Positions 1-9,471 of a stretch of DNA of 64,000 bases are shown here, piece after piece. The translations under genes were made by a program, and so were the position numbers. The notes below the pieces were generated by a model. That model was not told the origin of the DNA. It worked only from the letters and a program-made list of their open reading frames with translations, and ran no database searches. This DNA is from Dendrophyllia cribrosa (lineage: Eukaryota; Cnidaria; Anthozoa; Scleractinia; Dendrophylliidae). Each line of letters begins with the position of its first letter. Position 1 is the first letter of the stretch. The stretch covers positions 2,800,159-2,864,158 of the forward strand of contig JAJLRJ010000004.1 of NCBI GenBank assembly GCA_024195265.1, read 5' to 3'.

Positions 1-141
1 TTGCCACTTTGTAGATATTGTAATGCTAGTTGCATTCTAAGTTTTGGTTTCTTCATAAAAGAGTTTTATTTCTTATTTGTCTCTGGGGAAAATTTAAGTT
101 TGGGTAGTCTTCAATTAAACTCTGTTTGTATTTTTGTACAG

Positions 142-422
142 GCCGTTTAGCAATGACTTTCATGCAAGAAAATGGCATTAACCACATGTACTGGCCTACT
201 CCAGCAGAGAGCCCAGACCTCAACCCCATTGAGATGATTTGGCATGAGCTGAAGTGGTACCTAAGAAGTGTTGTGAAGCCATCCAACAAGGAAGAGCTGG
301 TACAGGGCATCCAGGAGTTTTGGCAGTCAGTGAGTCCAACAAAGTGCTGCAAGTATAGCGGCCACCTAAAGAAAGTCGTCCCAGAAGTGATTGCCCGTCA
401 AGGAAAAGCCTCTGGGTATTAA
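142..422 (+). mobile_element. Tc1/mariner transposase, C-terminal fragment
   Basis: This reading frame encodes the last part of a Tc1/mariner-type DDE transposase and ends at TAA (420-422). The signature is WPTPAESPDLNPIE followed by a tryptophan and LK; in this family the glutamate of NPIE is the third catalytic residue and SPDLNP is the conserved block before it. The helical tail after it (KEELVQGIQEFWQSV) is also typical. The sequence immediately upstream reads as a pyrimidine-rich stretch ending in AG at 140-141, so this may be an exon, or the earlier DDE residues may be left of the window or lost. The first two catalytic aspartates are not visible here. I see no terminal inverted repeat after the stop. 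The frame is intact over about 93 codons, but the element cannot be judged active from this piece. Confidence 0.85.
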
Positions 423-431
423 ATTAATATC

Positions 432-1267
432 CTAACAAACGGCTCCTTTAGGAGCCACCAAATAAAAAAAAGTCATAAACCAATAAATGATATTCCTGTC
501 CTTTTGTTGTTGTTGTTGATACCTATTTTCCAATTCAATCTGATACAGAATCTCTCTACAGTTATTTCGAACAAAATTTAAGCACAATAATTGCCATGGA
601 AAAAACAACAAACTTAGACATTGGAGAGGTTTTAACAAATTGGTTTGGTTCAGATAGAAAATTGTAAAATACACCACTTCAGAACCTATGGGGAGACTGA
701 GTTTCTGGAGTGGCACATTGAAGAATTGGTTCTTCATACAAAGCAAAATGAGTGCTGTTGACTGCCATAGATTGTCATCGATAGCTAACAGTGAAATATA
801 GCCAAATTATAATTATTTTTACCGCATGGCATTATACTTGTAGATATACAAAAAATCTTACAGCACAAGAATGACCACCATAAAAGCTCATAAACGGGGG
901 GGGGGGGGGGGGTTGGCTTATTAGAGAGGGGGACTTATTTCAAATATTAACAAAAGCACCGTTTTCATCTAATAGTTGTTGTACGGAACTCAAACATGGA
1001 TTTAATAAATTTGTTTGCAATTAAAACATTTAATCTGTTCGCCTCATCGCAAAGAAATTCTAGCTCCCCATGGTGTAGCTTTTTATCGTCATCTGTGAAA
1101 GAAAAGTAGTATGTATCAGAGTTGAGCCTGGTTGACTTTTTAGACTTTCGTTATTAAAAAAGATATCGTTTTCGTAAATGACTGTTAATTAAATTGCTTG
1201 TAACAAATGAAAACTTCCGTGGCCAATGAAGAACATCTTGCCAAAGTAATAAGTATTATTAATAAAA
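432..1267. other. no gene recognised; contains a G17 run
   Basis: Between the transposase stop and the exon at 1274 I see AT-rich sequence without a supported gene. A homopolymer of 17 guanines runs from 896 to 912. A short open frame on the minus strand (432-746) has low-complexity composition and no recognisable domain. Confidence 0.6.
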
Positions 1268-1273
1268 ACTTAC

Positions 1274-1463
1274 CGTTAACAGCGATGATCTGTGCTTTTA
1301 ATAACACGCTTCCGTAAAAGATCTCAACCAAACTGCCCTCTTTGGTGTTGGTACCCTCGAGAACCTTTTTAATTTTACTCAAGCGAACTACACTTAACGT
1401 TCTGTCGGATTCAAAATAAAAAAGTCCATATTGTGGAACTTTAAGCTGCGTACGTAGTGCCAT
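1274..1463 (-). CDS. candidate first coding exon of an unidentified gene (small beta-rich N-terminal domain)
   Basis: On the minus strand an ATG at 1463 opens a frame that runs to a perfect splice donor (GTAAGT, first base at 1273), giving about 63 codons. The peptide begins MALRTQLKVPQYGLFYF, continues with a VVRLSKIKKVL segment, then EGSLVEIFYGSVLLKAQIIAVNG. The pattern of a short beta-strand opening (YGLFYFESD), a basic KIKK segment and a KAQIIAV strand resembles the N-terminal module of lineage-expanded cnidarian proteins that I associate with BEN-domain and similar families, but that is from memory and uncertain. The rest of the gene would lie to the left, beyond the window. It lies downstream of COPB2 on the same strand, so either it is a separate gene or COPB2 has a very long intron containing it. 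Confidence 0.4.
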
Positions 1464-1849
1464 GCTGATCGATAACGCGTATCAAAAATAATGCGAATAC
1501 CAGTAAATAGAATCGTGCTGTACATGTATTTATGGAAAAGTTTTAAATCAAGAACACATCGAATTTGCCAATCAAAAGGTGAGGAAATTTAGTTATTGTA
1601 TGTTTGTAACAGAGCGTAATGACAAATTGCCGCGCGAGCGACGCTAATTATAAAAAATCACAAGTATGCACAATGGATGGAGTCTGAATGAACATGGAAA
1701 TTTCATTCTTATAAACCTTTTTAAAGGCATTTTAGGACATGGAAAAACAATAAATACTTCACGATTAAAAGAAATCGTTCGTTTTATTAACGCGGAACGT
1801 TGGTCGGCTGAAGTGGACCCAAATTCCGTCGTGCTTCAGTGCTTCCACT

Positions 1850-2159
1850 TGCGCAAATTGGTCTTCACGGTTTTTCAAAATTTTTATATTGGCCTGATAG
1901 CGAAAATCCATCGACAGTGCTGGAAAAAGCATCTCAAAATTAGTAAAGTGGCTGAGTTTAAAAGCGATATATTTTAAAATAGTGGAGCATAGCGCCGCAA
2001 AGTCGGCAAATTTCACAAACGTCTGTGAAATTTGCCGACTTTGCGGAGCTAATATTATCTCTACTTTTTTAAAAGTTATGGCTTTTAAACTCGGCCACTT
2101 TACTAATTTTGAGATGCTTTTTCCAGCAGTGTTGATGGATTTTTGCTATCAGGCCAATA
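1850..2159. repeat. large palindromic repeat, left part (arms about 140 bp)
   Basis: The sequence folds back on itself around 2022 (centre near ACAAACGTCTGTGA). Going outward, both arms read: tttgccgactt, then a variable segment, then cttttaaactcggccac, tttactaattttgagatgc, ttttccagca, gttgatggatttttgctatc, and aggccaatat. The arms are similar but not identical. Short open frames occur in both strands (1765-2016 minus, 1982-2209 plus) and encode related peptides only because the DNA is palindromic. The right arm is interrupted at 2160 by the Academ-like transposon and resumes at 8916. Confidence 0.85.
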
Positions 2160-2160
2160 T

Positions 2161-2336
2161 AGTGGGGCGGATATGTGCTGGAATTGTTCACTTTCTGTTA
2201 AAAGCATGAAATTTGGCGGAAAGGTAGCTTTTAACGTGTCAATGAAAAGTTGATATAGTGCCTCCACAAAAATTTCATCTGAGCCGAGTTAAGAGGATGT
2301 TTCAAAATGGCCGCCATCTTGAACCGGAAGTGGAAT
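2161..2336. repeat. left terminal inverted repeat of the Academ-like element
   Basis: The outer 18 bp match the other end perfectly. After a poorly matched stretch the inner block (about 2252-2336) aligns again, including gatatagtgcc, a gccgag core and the compact motif CCGCCATCTTGAACCGGAAG. That motif combines a YY1-like (CAAGATGGCGG in reverse) and an ETS-like (CCGGAAGT) sequence. Further CCGGAAGT copies lie inward at about 2498. Confidence 0.8.
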
Positions 2337-2559
2337 CGCAACTTAATATAAAAGCTATAAATATTTGAGTGTTTGTCTTAAAAACGGTAACGTAGGAAGC
2401 ACGTGATCGAGGTTAACTCGAAATTAAATGTTGAGTCCAAAAAACACAAGAGAAATGCAATTAGGTAATAAACTTTAATGAATGCCATATTCAACCGGAA
2501 GTGGCGACGTATCTTGTGTTAAAATAACATTTACTGTCTACCAATAATATTTTGCTTTT

Positions 2560-3245
2560 ACATGTATATTTCTTGTGATACAGTGTCAGATTCTTTTTGT
2601 TACATTTCTTTGAAGAATAAACTGCTTAATTACTGATAGACTAAGAATCTGCAACAGTCTGCAGACATTTTAAATCGCGGTATGCTTTCTCTTCATACTA
2701 GTGTCACTTTTGTAACATACATTCTGTCTATCCTGCCGTTATAACTTTTATGTTAGGTTAATTGATACGTTTCACATATTAACATCCCAAGAACTCACAA
2801 ACGGCAAGTCTAGTAAGAAACATATTAAGTCATTCAAACTTTGAAAGACACTGCTGTTGTAGTACTTATCGGGGCATCTATGATATCCACATCTCTTTAG
2901 TTCGTAACTGGTTGCTATCCTGCGTTTTTTCTTTCTTGTACAGTTTAAGTTACTTTTAGTTTTTCACAAAGAATAAACTGCTTAATTTCTGATTGACTAA
3001 GAATTTGTAAACTGCAAACTGCGACACATTTTAAAGAGCGGTATACATTCTGGCTATCCTGCCGTTAATACTTTAATGTTAGGCTAAAGGATGCATTTGG
3101 CATATAAACATTGAACACTCAGCAGTTCTTCTCAACATATCTACATTAGGAACTCGCAAATGGTAAGTTCAATAAGTAACATACATGTTAGTCATTCAAA
3201 CCGAGGAGTTCATCTGTTGTCACACTCATCAGGACATCTACAGAG
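2560..3245. repeat. internal direct duplication at the 3' end of the transposon gene
   Basis: Two roughly 300-bp direct copies lie next to each other: one from about 2560 to 2890, the other from about 2930 to 3245. Shared blocks are gaataaactgcttaat, gactaagaat, cattttaaa..cggtat, tatcctgccgtta, atgttagg, aactc(g/a)caaa(t/c)gg and gtcattcaaa. The second copy runs into the stop codon and last codons of the gene; the first carries a decayed version of the same coding end (gttgtagtacttatcggggcatct against gttgtcacactcatcaggacatct). The gene end has therefore been duplicated and one copy has degenerated. Confidence 0.7.
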
Positions 3246-6200
3246 GGCCGTGCAGCGCAGAGAAGCCTTCACACAAGAGCACTTCCTTCGGCAGCCTTTC
3301 GTGCAGCCACACCGAACAAGTTCCTGGCAGGAGCCCATCACATCTGGCAGTGACGTCCAGAAAGGCCTCCACAAACCTCCATCTAAGGTCCAACCCCAGT
3401 CTTGTGGACTTGGCAGTGTAGGGTTTGGAGTGAGAGACTGAGCCCAGATGTATCCTGCTTGGAAAACGGCACGTTTGGAATGCTCCAGTAGGGCTGCTCT
3501 TGTTGATGGGATGCTGTCAAACTGTCTGCCCTTCTTTACAAACAGGTGCTTACGTGCGTCATTCACCGTTTTTTCTCCACTTGTCCTCTCATACAGTAAA
3601 ACTACAAAGCGCTCAAGGGTCGCCATGCTCGTTTCGTCGACTTCAGGGGGTGTACTTCCTAAAGTGAGAAAGGCGGTGGTGGCCTCTGGAAAACTGTTCC
3701 ATGCGTCCATTGCTGTCTTCTTTCCTCTTCCAATAAAACACGAGACTGTATCACAGCCAGTGAAGGCGTGAAAAAATGGGAGTGCACTTGAGACTCGAGG
3801 GCCTAGTTTTCTGGAGATTTCATGGGCAGGAATATAGCGAAGGTGTTTGCCTACGCCAAACCCAACCCAAAGTTCCACAACTCTCCCTTGAAGCTCTTCC
3901 AATTTTTCGAAAAAGGCAACGGCCAAAACAAGGACATCAGTGTCAACTGTACGCAGAAGGATCCTGGTATGACCACAAGACACCGCATCCGCTGCATGAA
4001 GAAGCATCCTTGTGTCAGCTTCTTCATGAGTGCAAGGGGCTAGTCTACCAATGTTGTCGCGTGAAATGGGGATGGTGCTCAAGACCTGCTCGCCACAGGT
4101 TGAGATTATCTGCTTCTCGACTTCGATTGATGTTACACTTTGGGCGAGATACTTAAACAGTTCTTCCTTGTTTTTGTCGACCCTTAAGAACTCTTTCCAG
4201 TTGCGCGGAAGCTTGTTTTCAGCTGCTACACGTTGTCGCACACCAGAACCACGCTGACATCGAGTTGTCAATTTCAGGCTATTCTCTAGGTATTCATCCC
4301 ACACAATATCTAGTCGGTTGACGTGGTTAAGTTGTGCTCTGATGTATGGAATGAAAGAATCTAGAGAATACCCTGAAAAAGTTCGTTCATTTCCGGGTTG
4401 GATCATATTTACAACTGCCGCTCCATCGATGATAAGGGCGTCTAAATTCTTTGGCATCTGGCTTTGTGGTGAAGTGAGTGCTTGAAGGTGTTCCGTCAGC
4501 TCCGACTTCTTCTTTGGAAGACGCAGATTCCCCTGGTCTGATAACGCCGGCGGACAGCCTTGGTTGTCGTGCCTGAAAAACTCATTTAGATCACCATTTC
4601 GGGTCTGGCATGAAATATACAGCCTGGAGAAGAGGGAGCAGTCTCTCTTCATTGAGGTTAACTGCTGGCTTGCTTTTGATGGTTTCTTTGAAGACGTCTC
4701 AAAGAAGCTGATCTTGTTTCTTGGTATGGTGTCACCTAATGGCTTCTTCCTATCAACAAGTCGTTCAGAAATGAACATCTCACACTGCTTTCTTCCTTCA
4801 GATTCAATCTGGCGCATCCTGGCTACTGCTGATTCCTCTGCAACTACCTTGGTGTCAAGTACAATGAGATCACCAGATTCTTCTTGGAAAGGATTTCCCA
4901 TCTCTTCAACAACTGCAACGAGGGATTTGACATCTTGATGGAATGAGGCCTGACAACTTTTGTGATCTTCGTGATGCTTTGAGTTCTCCACTGATTCTGT
5001 GTTAGGATTCATGCCTGCCTCGAACTCATTAACCAGCCTTGCCAACTCTGGGCCAGATAACATCCATCTGCGCAGAGCGTTTGGATTTTCCGTCAAGCCA
5101 ACAGCTCCTCCGTCTCCCTTCACCATGGCATTATTCTGTTCATGTGCTTGGTCGATGGCTATTGCTGAAAATTGCTTTGGCGTTTTGCTCACGGTGAAGA
5201 GCCCTTTCTTGAACTGTGAAGCAACATCTGGAGCCTTCTGATCAAGTTCGCGCATGTCACGTAGATGGATTGGTAGCCAACGAGCATAGTTGCTGTGATT
5301 CATTGCGAAAAGCCATGGTAACATCTTCGAGAGTGCATCAACATAGAGGTGGAAGTCAGCTGCACGAAGCGACTTGAGAAAAACAAGAAGCAGGAGCTCA
5401 AGCTGTAGGGCTGTGTACCAGTACTGAAACTGAGGAAATGCAGAAACTTGCTGAGTACACCAACAGTCAAAGGACATGTCATCTTCGTTGACTACTCCTT
5501 CTTTGTACTTCGCGAACGCCTTCTGGATCAGCAAGAATAAACAGCAGGCTGTCACCTGATGGGCCCGACGGGAACGCGTGACACTTGAAGCTTTGACAAA
5601 GGAGTCTGCTGTTCCGGGAGACGCAACGTTTGCATCAGCCAACGCAGTGTTCCATCCACTACCTTCCAGCCATTCTCCTATCACCTTTAGAAACACCATC
5701 TCTATATGCAGGCCACCAAACATAACCACGAACTTATCTTCACCGTAGGTATCGCTCCAGTTCCACTGAATTTCTTTTGCAACAGCAAATAGTGGCTGAT
5801 CGAAGGCGATTACCGGAACTTGTCCAGGATTTAGATGGTTTACAGAGAGCTTGATCACATCCATAGCATGTTTTATCATAGCAATGGACTTGGCTTGATC
5901 AGGGAACAGTGGTAACAAGCCTGATAACGCAGATGAACTGGGCAAGCTGTGTTGCGGGTCACGAGAGTGGAACGCCCCCCAAGAAACTACTTCCTCTTCC
6001 TTCAAGCCCTCCTGATTACATATAACGTTACTGGAATTCTCAAGCCATCTTATCTCATCTTTCAAACCACGATCACAGGATCTTCCGTCAGGTTGTATGT
6101 TTATGTTGGTTGCTGAAACCTGTGGATTCTTGGTTGGGGCAATAACTGGTGCAACTTCAGTATAAGCTTCTGGTAACTCGCGGACTGACTTCGTGTTGGC

Positions 6201-7775
6201 TGCTGCATGTGATATATCAATAGGTGCTCTTGTTGTTCCAGGGTTTTCTGCAGTGGGTTGCTGAAATAAAGATATGCCAGTCCCATGAAATGAGTCTTGT
6301 GCGGTTGTTGAAGAGGGATTATGGTCAATATTGTCGACAGCCGCCGTTGTAAATAAATGTAGGCGAAGATTGGATGGACATACTGCACCTTCTTCTATGT
6401 AGTGTCGGCAAACTTCGTTCCCCAGATCTGTGGAAATCGCCAACACTCTGTCATAAGAAACACTGATCCCTAGGTCGTGTAATGACTCAACAAGCTCACG
6501 GCTGCGTGTCTTAGCGTGAACAGATACTCCTATGTATATAGGAAGGGGTGTCTCACGAAATTTGCTTCTCCGCTCCCTCTTTACTTCTCTGTCACGACAA
6601 CGAACACGGGTGTTGTACTGCAGAAGCTGTGAGATGGTAAGTGCTGCTTGTACTTTTCCTGAACTACATGCCTGTTCGTCAATATTTGGACCATACAGGA
6701 TCATCTTAACAAGAGACATCAGTGAAGCTGGGACAGATTCTGCCTGGCAGTTAGGCTCAAAGGATCCTGCAAAGGTGTATTTACTTGCAAGCATATCTTT
6801 ACGGACAATCGCAGCTGTCTTGGCAAGGTGCATGGCCTCTTCATCGCAGTCTTCTTCATGTGCTCTATGTAGTGCAAATCCGACATCAGCACTGAAAGCC
6901 AAGTACACATCGCGCCCTTCTTTGTAAGCCTGAAGACCAGGAATTTGTAAAACAAGGCGCTCTTTGAGTCGTGAAGTGTTAACACGTGTCACTGCGTCAC
7001 AACCGAGTCTTTGCAAACAGGATTGGTACTTTTTTGCGAGATCGGCAAGTTTAAACGTGGGTAACTCTTCACTACCTGTTCTAAAATCTTCTATGTACGA
7101 CACCAGTTCTGCTAGAGCGATTCCATCGAGACGATGACGGGGCTGTTCGCTCTCTTCGCCCTCTTCCTTTGCATATTGTGCTTTCCTGTACAGCGTAGAA
7201 AGGCATTGAGTATGGTACTTAGCCTCAAGAGCGATGAGATCCCCTCCACTTAACTTTGCCAACAACTTTTCATCGTTAAGAAGTGATGCACATTCCCGTA
7301 CTCTATCATCTAATCCGAGGGTGGATACATTATGAAGAATTCGGTCATCACTCTCTTCGCATATAAAACAGGCAGGAATTGTATTTTGTGCGCAAACAGC
7401 AGCATTTGATCGTGTAAACTTCCCGCCAACTAGGATCTCTTGTTGCGTTGAATGCCTCTTTTCAGCTCTTTTTAGCTTGGTTGAATTGAAAAGGGCATAG
7501 CAACTTCTATGCCAACGTGCCCTGTTTGCCAGAAATGTCTCATCAATTCCTTTGCCTTCGTCTAATCGGGAAAGCGATAATTCTTTTGGCATGCATCCCA
7601 GCTTTGCAAACTTCTCTATGTTGGTTGCCAGGGTTTTGTAGCCTGCTCCCACATCTGGGCGTTTTGTATCAGCAGGACATTGCAATGCCTCACTGGTGAC
7701 ATTTTGGCAAATAGCACAGAGCTGCCAGTTGGTCTTTGGATCAGTTGTTCCTGGTGTTTTACTGCCATAATCCAT
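3210..7775 (-). CDS. Academ-type transposase: zinc fingers, DDE-like core, XPG/FEN1-like nuclease, CXC domain
   Basis: One uninterrupted frame of 1521 residues. N-terminal zinc-binding modules repeat the pattern CxxC...HxxC: C20/C23 with H89/C92, and C136/C139 with H188/C191. A probable RNase H-fold transposase core spans about 640-920 (AFDQPL with D659, FGGLHIEM with H690, DQAHEQNN with D875/E879); the catalytic assignment is tentative. Residues about 1108-1365 read as an XPG/FEN1-type PIN nuclease: LIIDGAA (D1117), DIVWDEY (D1156/D1160), EEADTRM (E1252/D1254), TVDTDVLVL (D1278/D1280), and FTGCDTVSCFIGRGKK (D1342), which matches the GCD and helix-hairpin signature after the XPG I region. The tail (1488-1519) is a cysteine-rich CXC motif (RCGCTKGC, CSCVK, CTALCRCPDEC) of the Tesmin/MSL2 kind, likely DNA-binding. 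The ATG at 7775 is used because it precedes the first CxxC; an AG acceptor-like site lies about 15 bp upstream. No internal stop or frameshift suggests recent activity. Confidence 0.85.
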   Translation of the reverse strand: MDYGSKTPGTTDPKTNWQLCAICQNVTSEALQCPADTKRPDVGAGYKTLATNIEKFAKLGCMPKELSLSRLDEGKGIDETFLANRARWHRSCYALFNSTKLKRAEKRHSTQQEILVGGKFTRSNAAVCAQNTIPACFICEESDDRILHNVSTLGLDDRVRECASLLNDEKLLAKLSGGDLIALEAKYHTQCLSTLYRKAQYAKEEGEESEQPRHRLDGIALAELVSYIEDFRTGSEELPTFKLADLAKKYQSCLQRLGCDAVTRVNTSRLKERLVLQIPGLQAYKEGRDVYLAFSADVGFALHRAHEEDCDEEAMHLAKTAAIVRKDMLASKYTFAGSFEPNCQAESVPASLMSLVKMILYGPNIDEQACSSGKVQAALTISQLLQYNTRVRCRDREVKRERRSKFRETPLPIYIGVSVHAKTRSRELVESLHDLGISVSYDRVLAISTDLGNEVCRHYIEEGAVCPSNLRLHLFTTAAVDNIDHNPSSTTAQDSFHGTGISLFQQPTAENPGTTRAPIDISHAAANTKSVRELPEAYTEVAPVIAPTKNPQVSATNINIQPDGRSCDRGLKDEIRWLENSSNVICNQEGLKEEEVVSWGAFHSRDPQHSLPSSSALSGLLPLFPDQAKSIAMIKHAMDVIKLSVNHLNPGQVPVIAFDQPLFAVAKEIQWNWSDTYGEDKFVVMFGGLHIEMVFLKVIGEWLEGSGWNTALADANVASPGTADSFVKASSVTRSRRAHQVTACCLFLLIQKAFAKYKEGVVNEDDMSFDCWCTQQVSAFPQFQYWYTALQLELLLLVFLKSLRAADFHLYVDALSKMLPWLFAMNHSNYARWLPIHLRDMRELDQKAPDVASQFKKGLFTVSKTPKQFSAIAIDQAHEQNNAMVKGDGGAVGLTENPNALRRWMLSGPELARLVNEFEAGMNPNTESVENSKHHEDHKSCQASFHQDVKSLVAVVEEMGNPFQEESGDLIVLDTKVVAEESAVARMRQIESEGRKQCEMFISERLVDRKKPLGDTIPRNKISFFETSSKKPSKASQQLTSMKRDCSLFSRLYISCQTRNGDLNEFFRHDNQGCPPALSDQGNLRLPKKKSELTEHLQALTSPQSQMPKNLDALIIDGAAVVNMIQPGNERTFSGYSLDSFIPYIRAQLNHVNRLDIVWDEYLENSLKLTTRCQRGSGVRQRVAAENKLPRNWKEFLRVDKNKEELFKYLAQSVTSIEVEKQIISTCGEQVLSTIPISRDNIGRLAPCTHEEADTRMLLHAADAVSCGHTRILLRTVDTDVLVLAVAFFEKLEELQGRVVELWVGFGVGKHLRYIPAHEISRKLGPRVSSALPFFHAFTGCDTVSCFIGRGKKTAMDAWNSFPEATTAFLTLGSTPPEVDETSMATLERFVVLLYERTSGEKTVNDARKHLFVKKGRQFDSIPSTRAALLEHSKRAVFQAGYIWAQSLTPNPTLPSPQDWGWTLDGGLWRPFWTSLPDVMGSCQELVRCGCTKGCRRKCSCVKASLRCTALCRCPDECDNR

Positions 7776-8729
7776 TCAGCTGTCTCACTGAAAATCAATT
7801 TGTTGTTTCTTTATTGTACATTAAAACTATTTATATAAGCCATTGCTATCTAGAAGGCCATGCTATCTCGAGAGTTAATGCATTGTGTATATGATGCAGT
7901 TCTATATCACCTTCAGACTAGGGTGACACCTAAAAATAACAAGCTTCTTGTATATACACAACCCTTTCTTGCATTTGGTGCCTGTATAATAGGCATAACG
8001 TATTAACTCGAGATCACATTTGTACTTAAAAGAATTTATACTTTAAATTTGCGAATAAAAATTCAAGCTACAACAGACTATATTGTCTCACAATAATAAC
8101 AGCTAAAAAAATATAACCTAACAAAAACGTTCAACAACGCGACACTATATTTCCCGGACAAAAATGTCCATTGTATCACATTTTGTTTCGTGGAAACTGA
8201 AGTCCGATCGAGTCATCACTAATTACATTAATCGAGAGCTATGACTGCCATAAAGATGATTTTTTTAAAGAAGATTAACCAGTTGTTATCGTAATGTGTA
8301 TATATCGTGTTTTTCCGCTTAAAAGAAGTGGATACTTACAGTTAGCACGAGAAGTCATAAACATGGCTGAACCAAGATGGCGGGTCTGATGTGCAAATTA
8401 TAAAGCATTCTGGGTAATGCACTGGAGCATTCTGGGTATTTTATCAGTTGCTATGAAATACTCGGTATATCATAAAAACAAAACAACTTCATCATCTTAG
8501 ATAAACATAAAGGCATTCTTGTTACCAGTTGACAACAATATGACTTCCGGTTGAATACAATTTCACTTCCGGTTTGGTAAAATTACTTTTATTTAAGCAT
8601 ACCAGTTGTGTGTAACGTATTATTTTCCGCCATAATTGTTCAGAATATAGGCAAAAATTATTAGGATTCATTTTATTCAACATTGGAACTAGTTAAATTA
8701 GATAAAAAGGCACTTCCGCTTATACTGCA
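7776..8729. other. transposon 5' non-coding region
   Basis: This stretch lies between the transposase start and the right terminal repeat. I see no open frame. It carries several CACTTCCGG or ACTTCCGG sites (8541-8575 and 8712), a YY1-like AAGATGGCGGG at about 8373-8384, and GCATTCTGGGTA twice (about 8404 and 8428). It probably holds the promoter and 5' untranslated region of the transposase gene. Confidence 0.5.
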
Positions 8730-8914
8730 TTTCACTTCCGGTCAAGATGGCGGAAATTTTGGAAAAAGCTGTAAAACTCGCCTAAGCAAAAAATTTTTCG
8801 ATGGCACTATATCAGATATTCACAGGTATAAAAAAATCTATCATTCCTGAAAATATGGTGATTTTAACACCAAATGAATAATTCGGGGAAAATTCTGCAC
8901 ATATCCGCCCCACT
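8730..8914. repeat. right terminal inverted repeat of the Academ-like element
   Basis: This is the inverted partner of 2161-2336. It contains CACTTCCGGTCAAGATGGCGG-type sequence at 8733-8754, with gatatagtgcc in reverse near 8805-8814 and the 18-bp terminal match at 8897-8914. It lies upstream of the transposase gene, so the YY1-like and ETS-like sites could belong to its promoter. Confidence 0.8.
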
Positions 8915-8915
8915 A

Positions 8916-9246
8916 ATATAAAAATTTGGAAAAACCGCAATTACTTTTGACATATGCAAATTGCAACATTTTTACCCGTTTTAACAACACTTCAGCAAAG
9001 TGCAATGTTGTTCTCTCGGCTCGTGAAGATAACTCAAAACATCTGAGGACGAAACTTGTGTTTATATAACTTCTTCGCTTGTCTTGCTGGCGGCGTCGTT
9101 CGCGAAAGGTTAAAACAGTTGACAAGCTTAGAAATACGCAGGTTCTTGTGGGCGGTAGCCGCGATTTGAAGGATGCGTGCGGACCTCCCTTCTTCGTATG
9201 ACCCCGGCGTCTGACTCGACTGGAAGCCGCTAGAAATTTGGCCGCG
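8916..9246. repeat. palindromic repeat, part to the right of the transposon
   Basis: The first 30 bases (aatataaaaatttggaaaa and what follows) continue the right arm of the palindrome that stopped at 2160 and match the complement of about 1855-1890. From about 8945 to 9246 the sequence is different; an open frame on the minus strand (8913-9254) has basic low-complexity composition and I do not accept it as a gene. Confidence 0.6.
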
Positions 9247-9396
9247 CGATACAAACGTCTGTGAAATTTGCCGACTTTAAAAGATATCGCTTTTAAACTC
9301 GTCCACTTTACTAATTCTTGAGATGCTTTTTCAAGCAGTGTCGATGGATTTTTGCTATCAAGCCAATATAAAAATGTAGAAAAACCGTGATAATTA
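9247..9396 (+). repeat. third copy of the palindromic repeat arm (unoccupied site)
   Basis: This copy starts at the same centre (acaaacgtctgtgaaatttg) and reads through tttactaattcttgagatgc, gatggatttttgctatcaag, ccaatataaaaatg and gaaaaaccgtga without interruption. It is one of two related sites in the window that lack the transposon and so define its target duplication. Confidence 0.8.
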
Positions 9397-9471
9397 AGAC
9401 CTATTAAGTTCGCCGTTCAAAGTTATCAGATTTTACGAAAGCCCCGAAAAGTTTCTTTTGCGCGATCCGAT

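Larger units (their letters stand above)
2160..8915 (-). mobile_element. Academ-like TIR DNA transposon, about 6.75 kb, inserted in a palindromic repeat
   Basis: The two ends are inverted copies: the left begins AGTGGGGCGGATATGTGC at 2161 and the right ends with its exact complement at 8914. A second well-matched block follows inside each end (2252-2336 and 8730-8814). If the terminal T/A pair is included the flanking duplication is ATA (2157-2159 and 8916-8918); if excluded it is AATAT. The host sequence on both sides is the palindromic repeat, whose related copies at about 1885 and 9362 read ccaatataaaaa without the insert, so the insertion and its target duplication are seen directly. The single long gene inside (3210-7775, minus) encodes a zinc finger, XPG-like nuclease and CXC protein. 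Academ is the TIR superfamily I know of with an XPG-type nuclease and 3-4 bp duplications, and the ATA reading fits it. Confidence 0.8.

Noticed and set aside
1666..2209. Short open frames on both strands
   Set aside because: Palindromic DNA gives mirrored peptides; no domain or start support.
3160..5241. Plus-strand frames of 70-126 codons
   Set aside because: They are antisense shadows of the 1521-codon transposase gene.
8913..9254. 113-residue basic minus-strand frame
   Set aside because: It spans the repeat boundary and has low-complexity composition.
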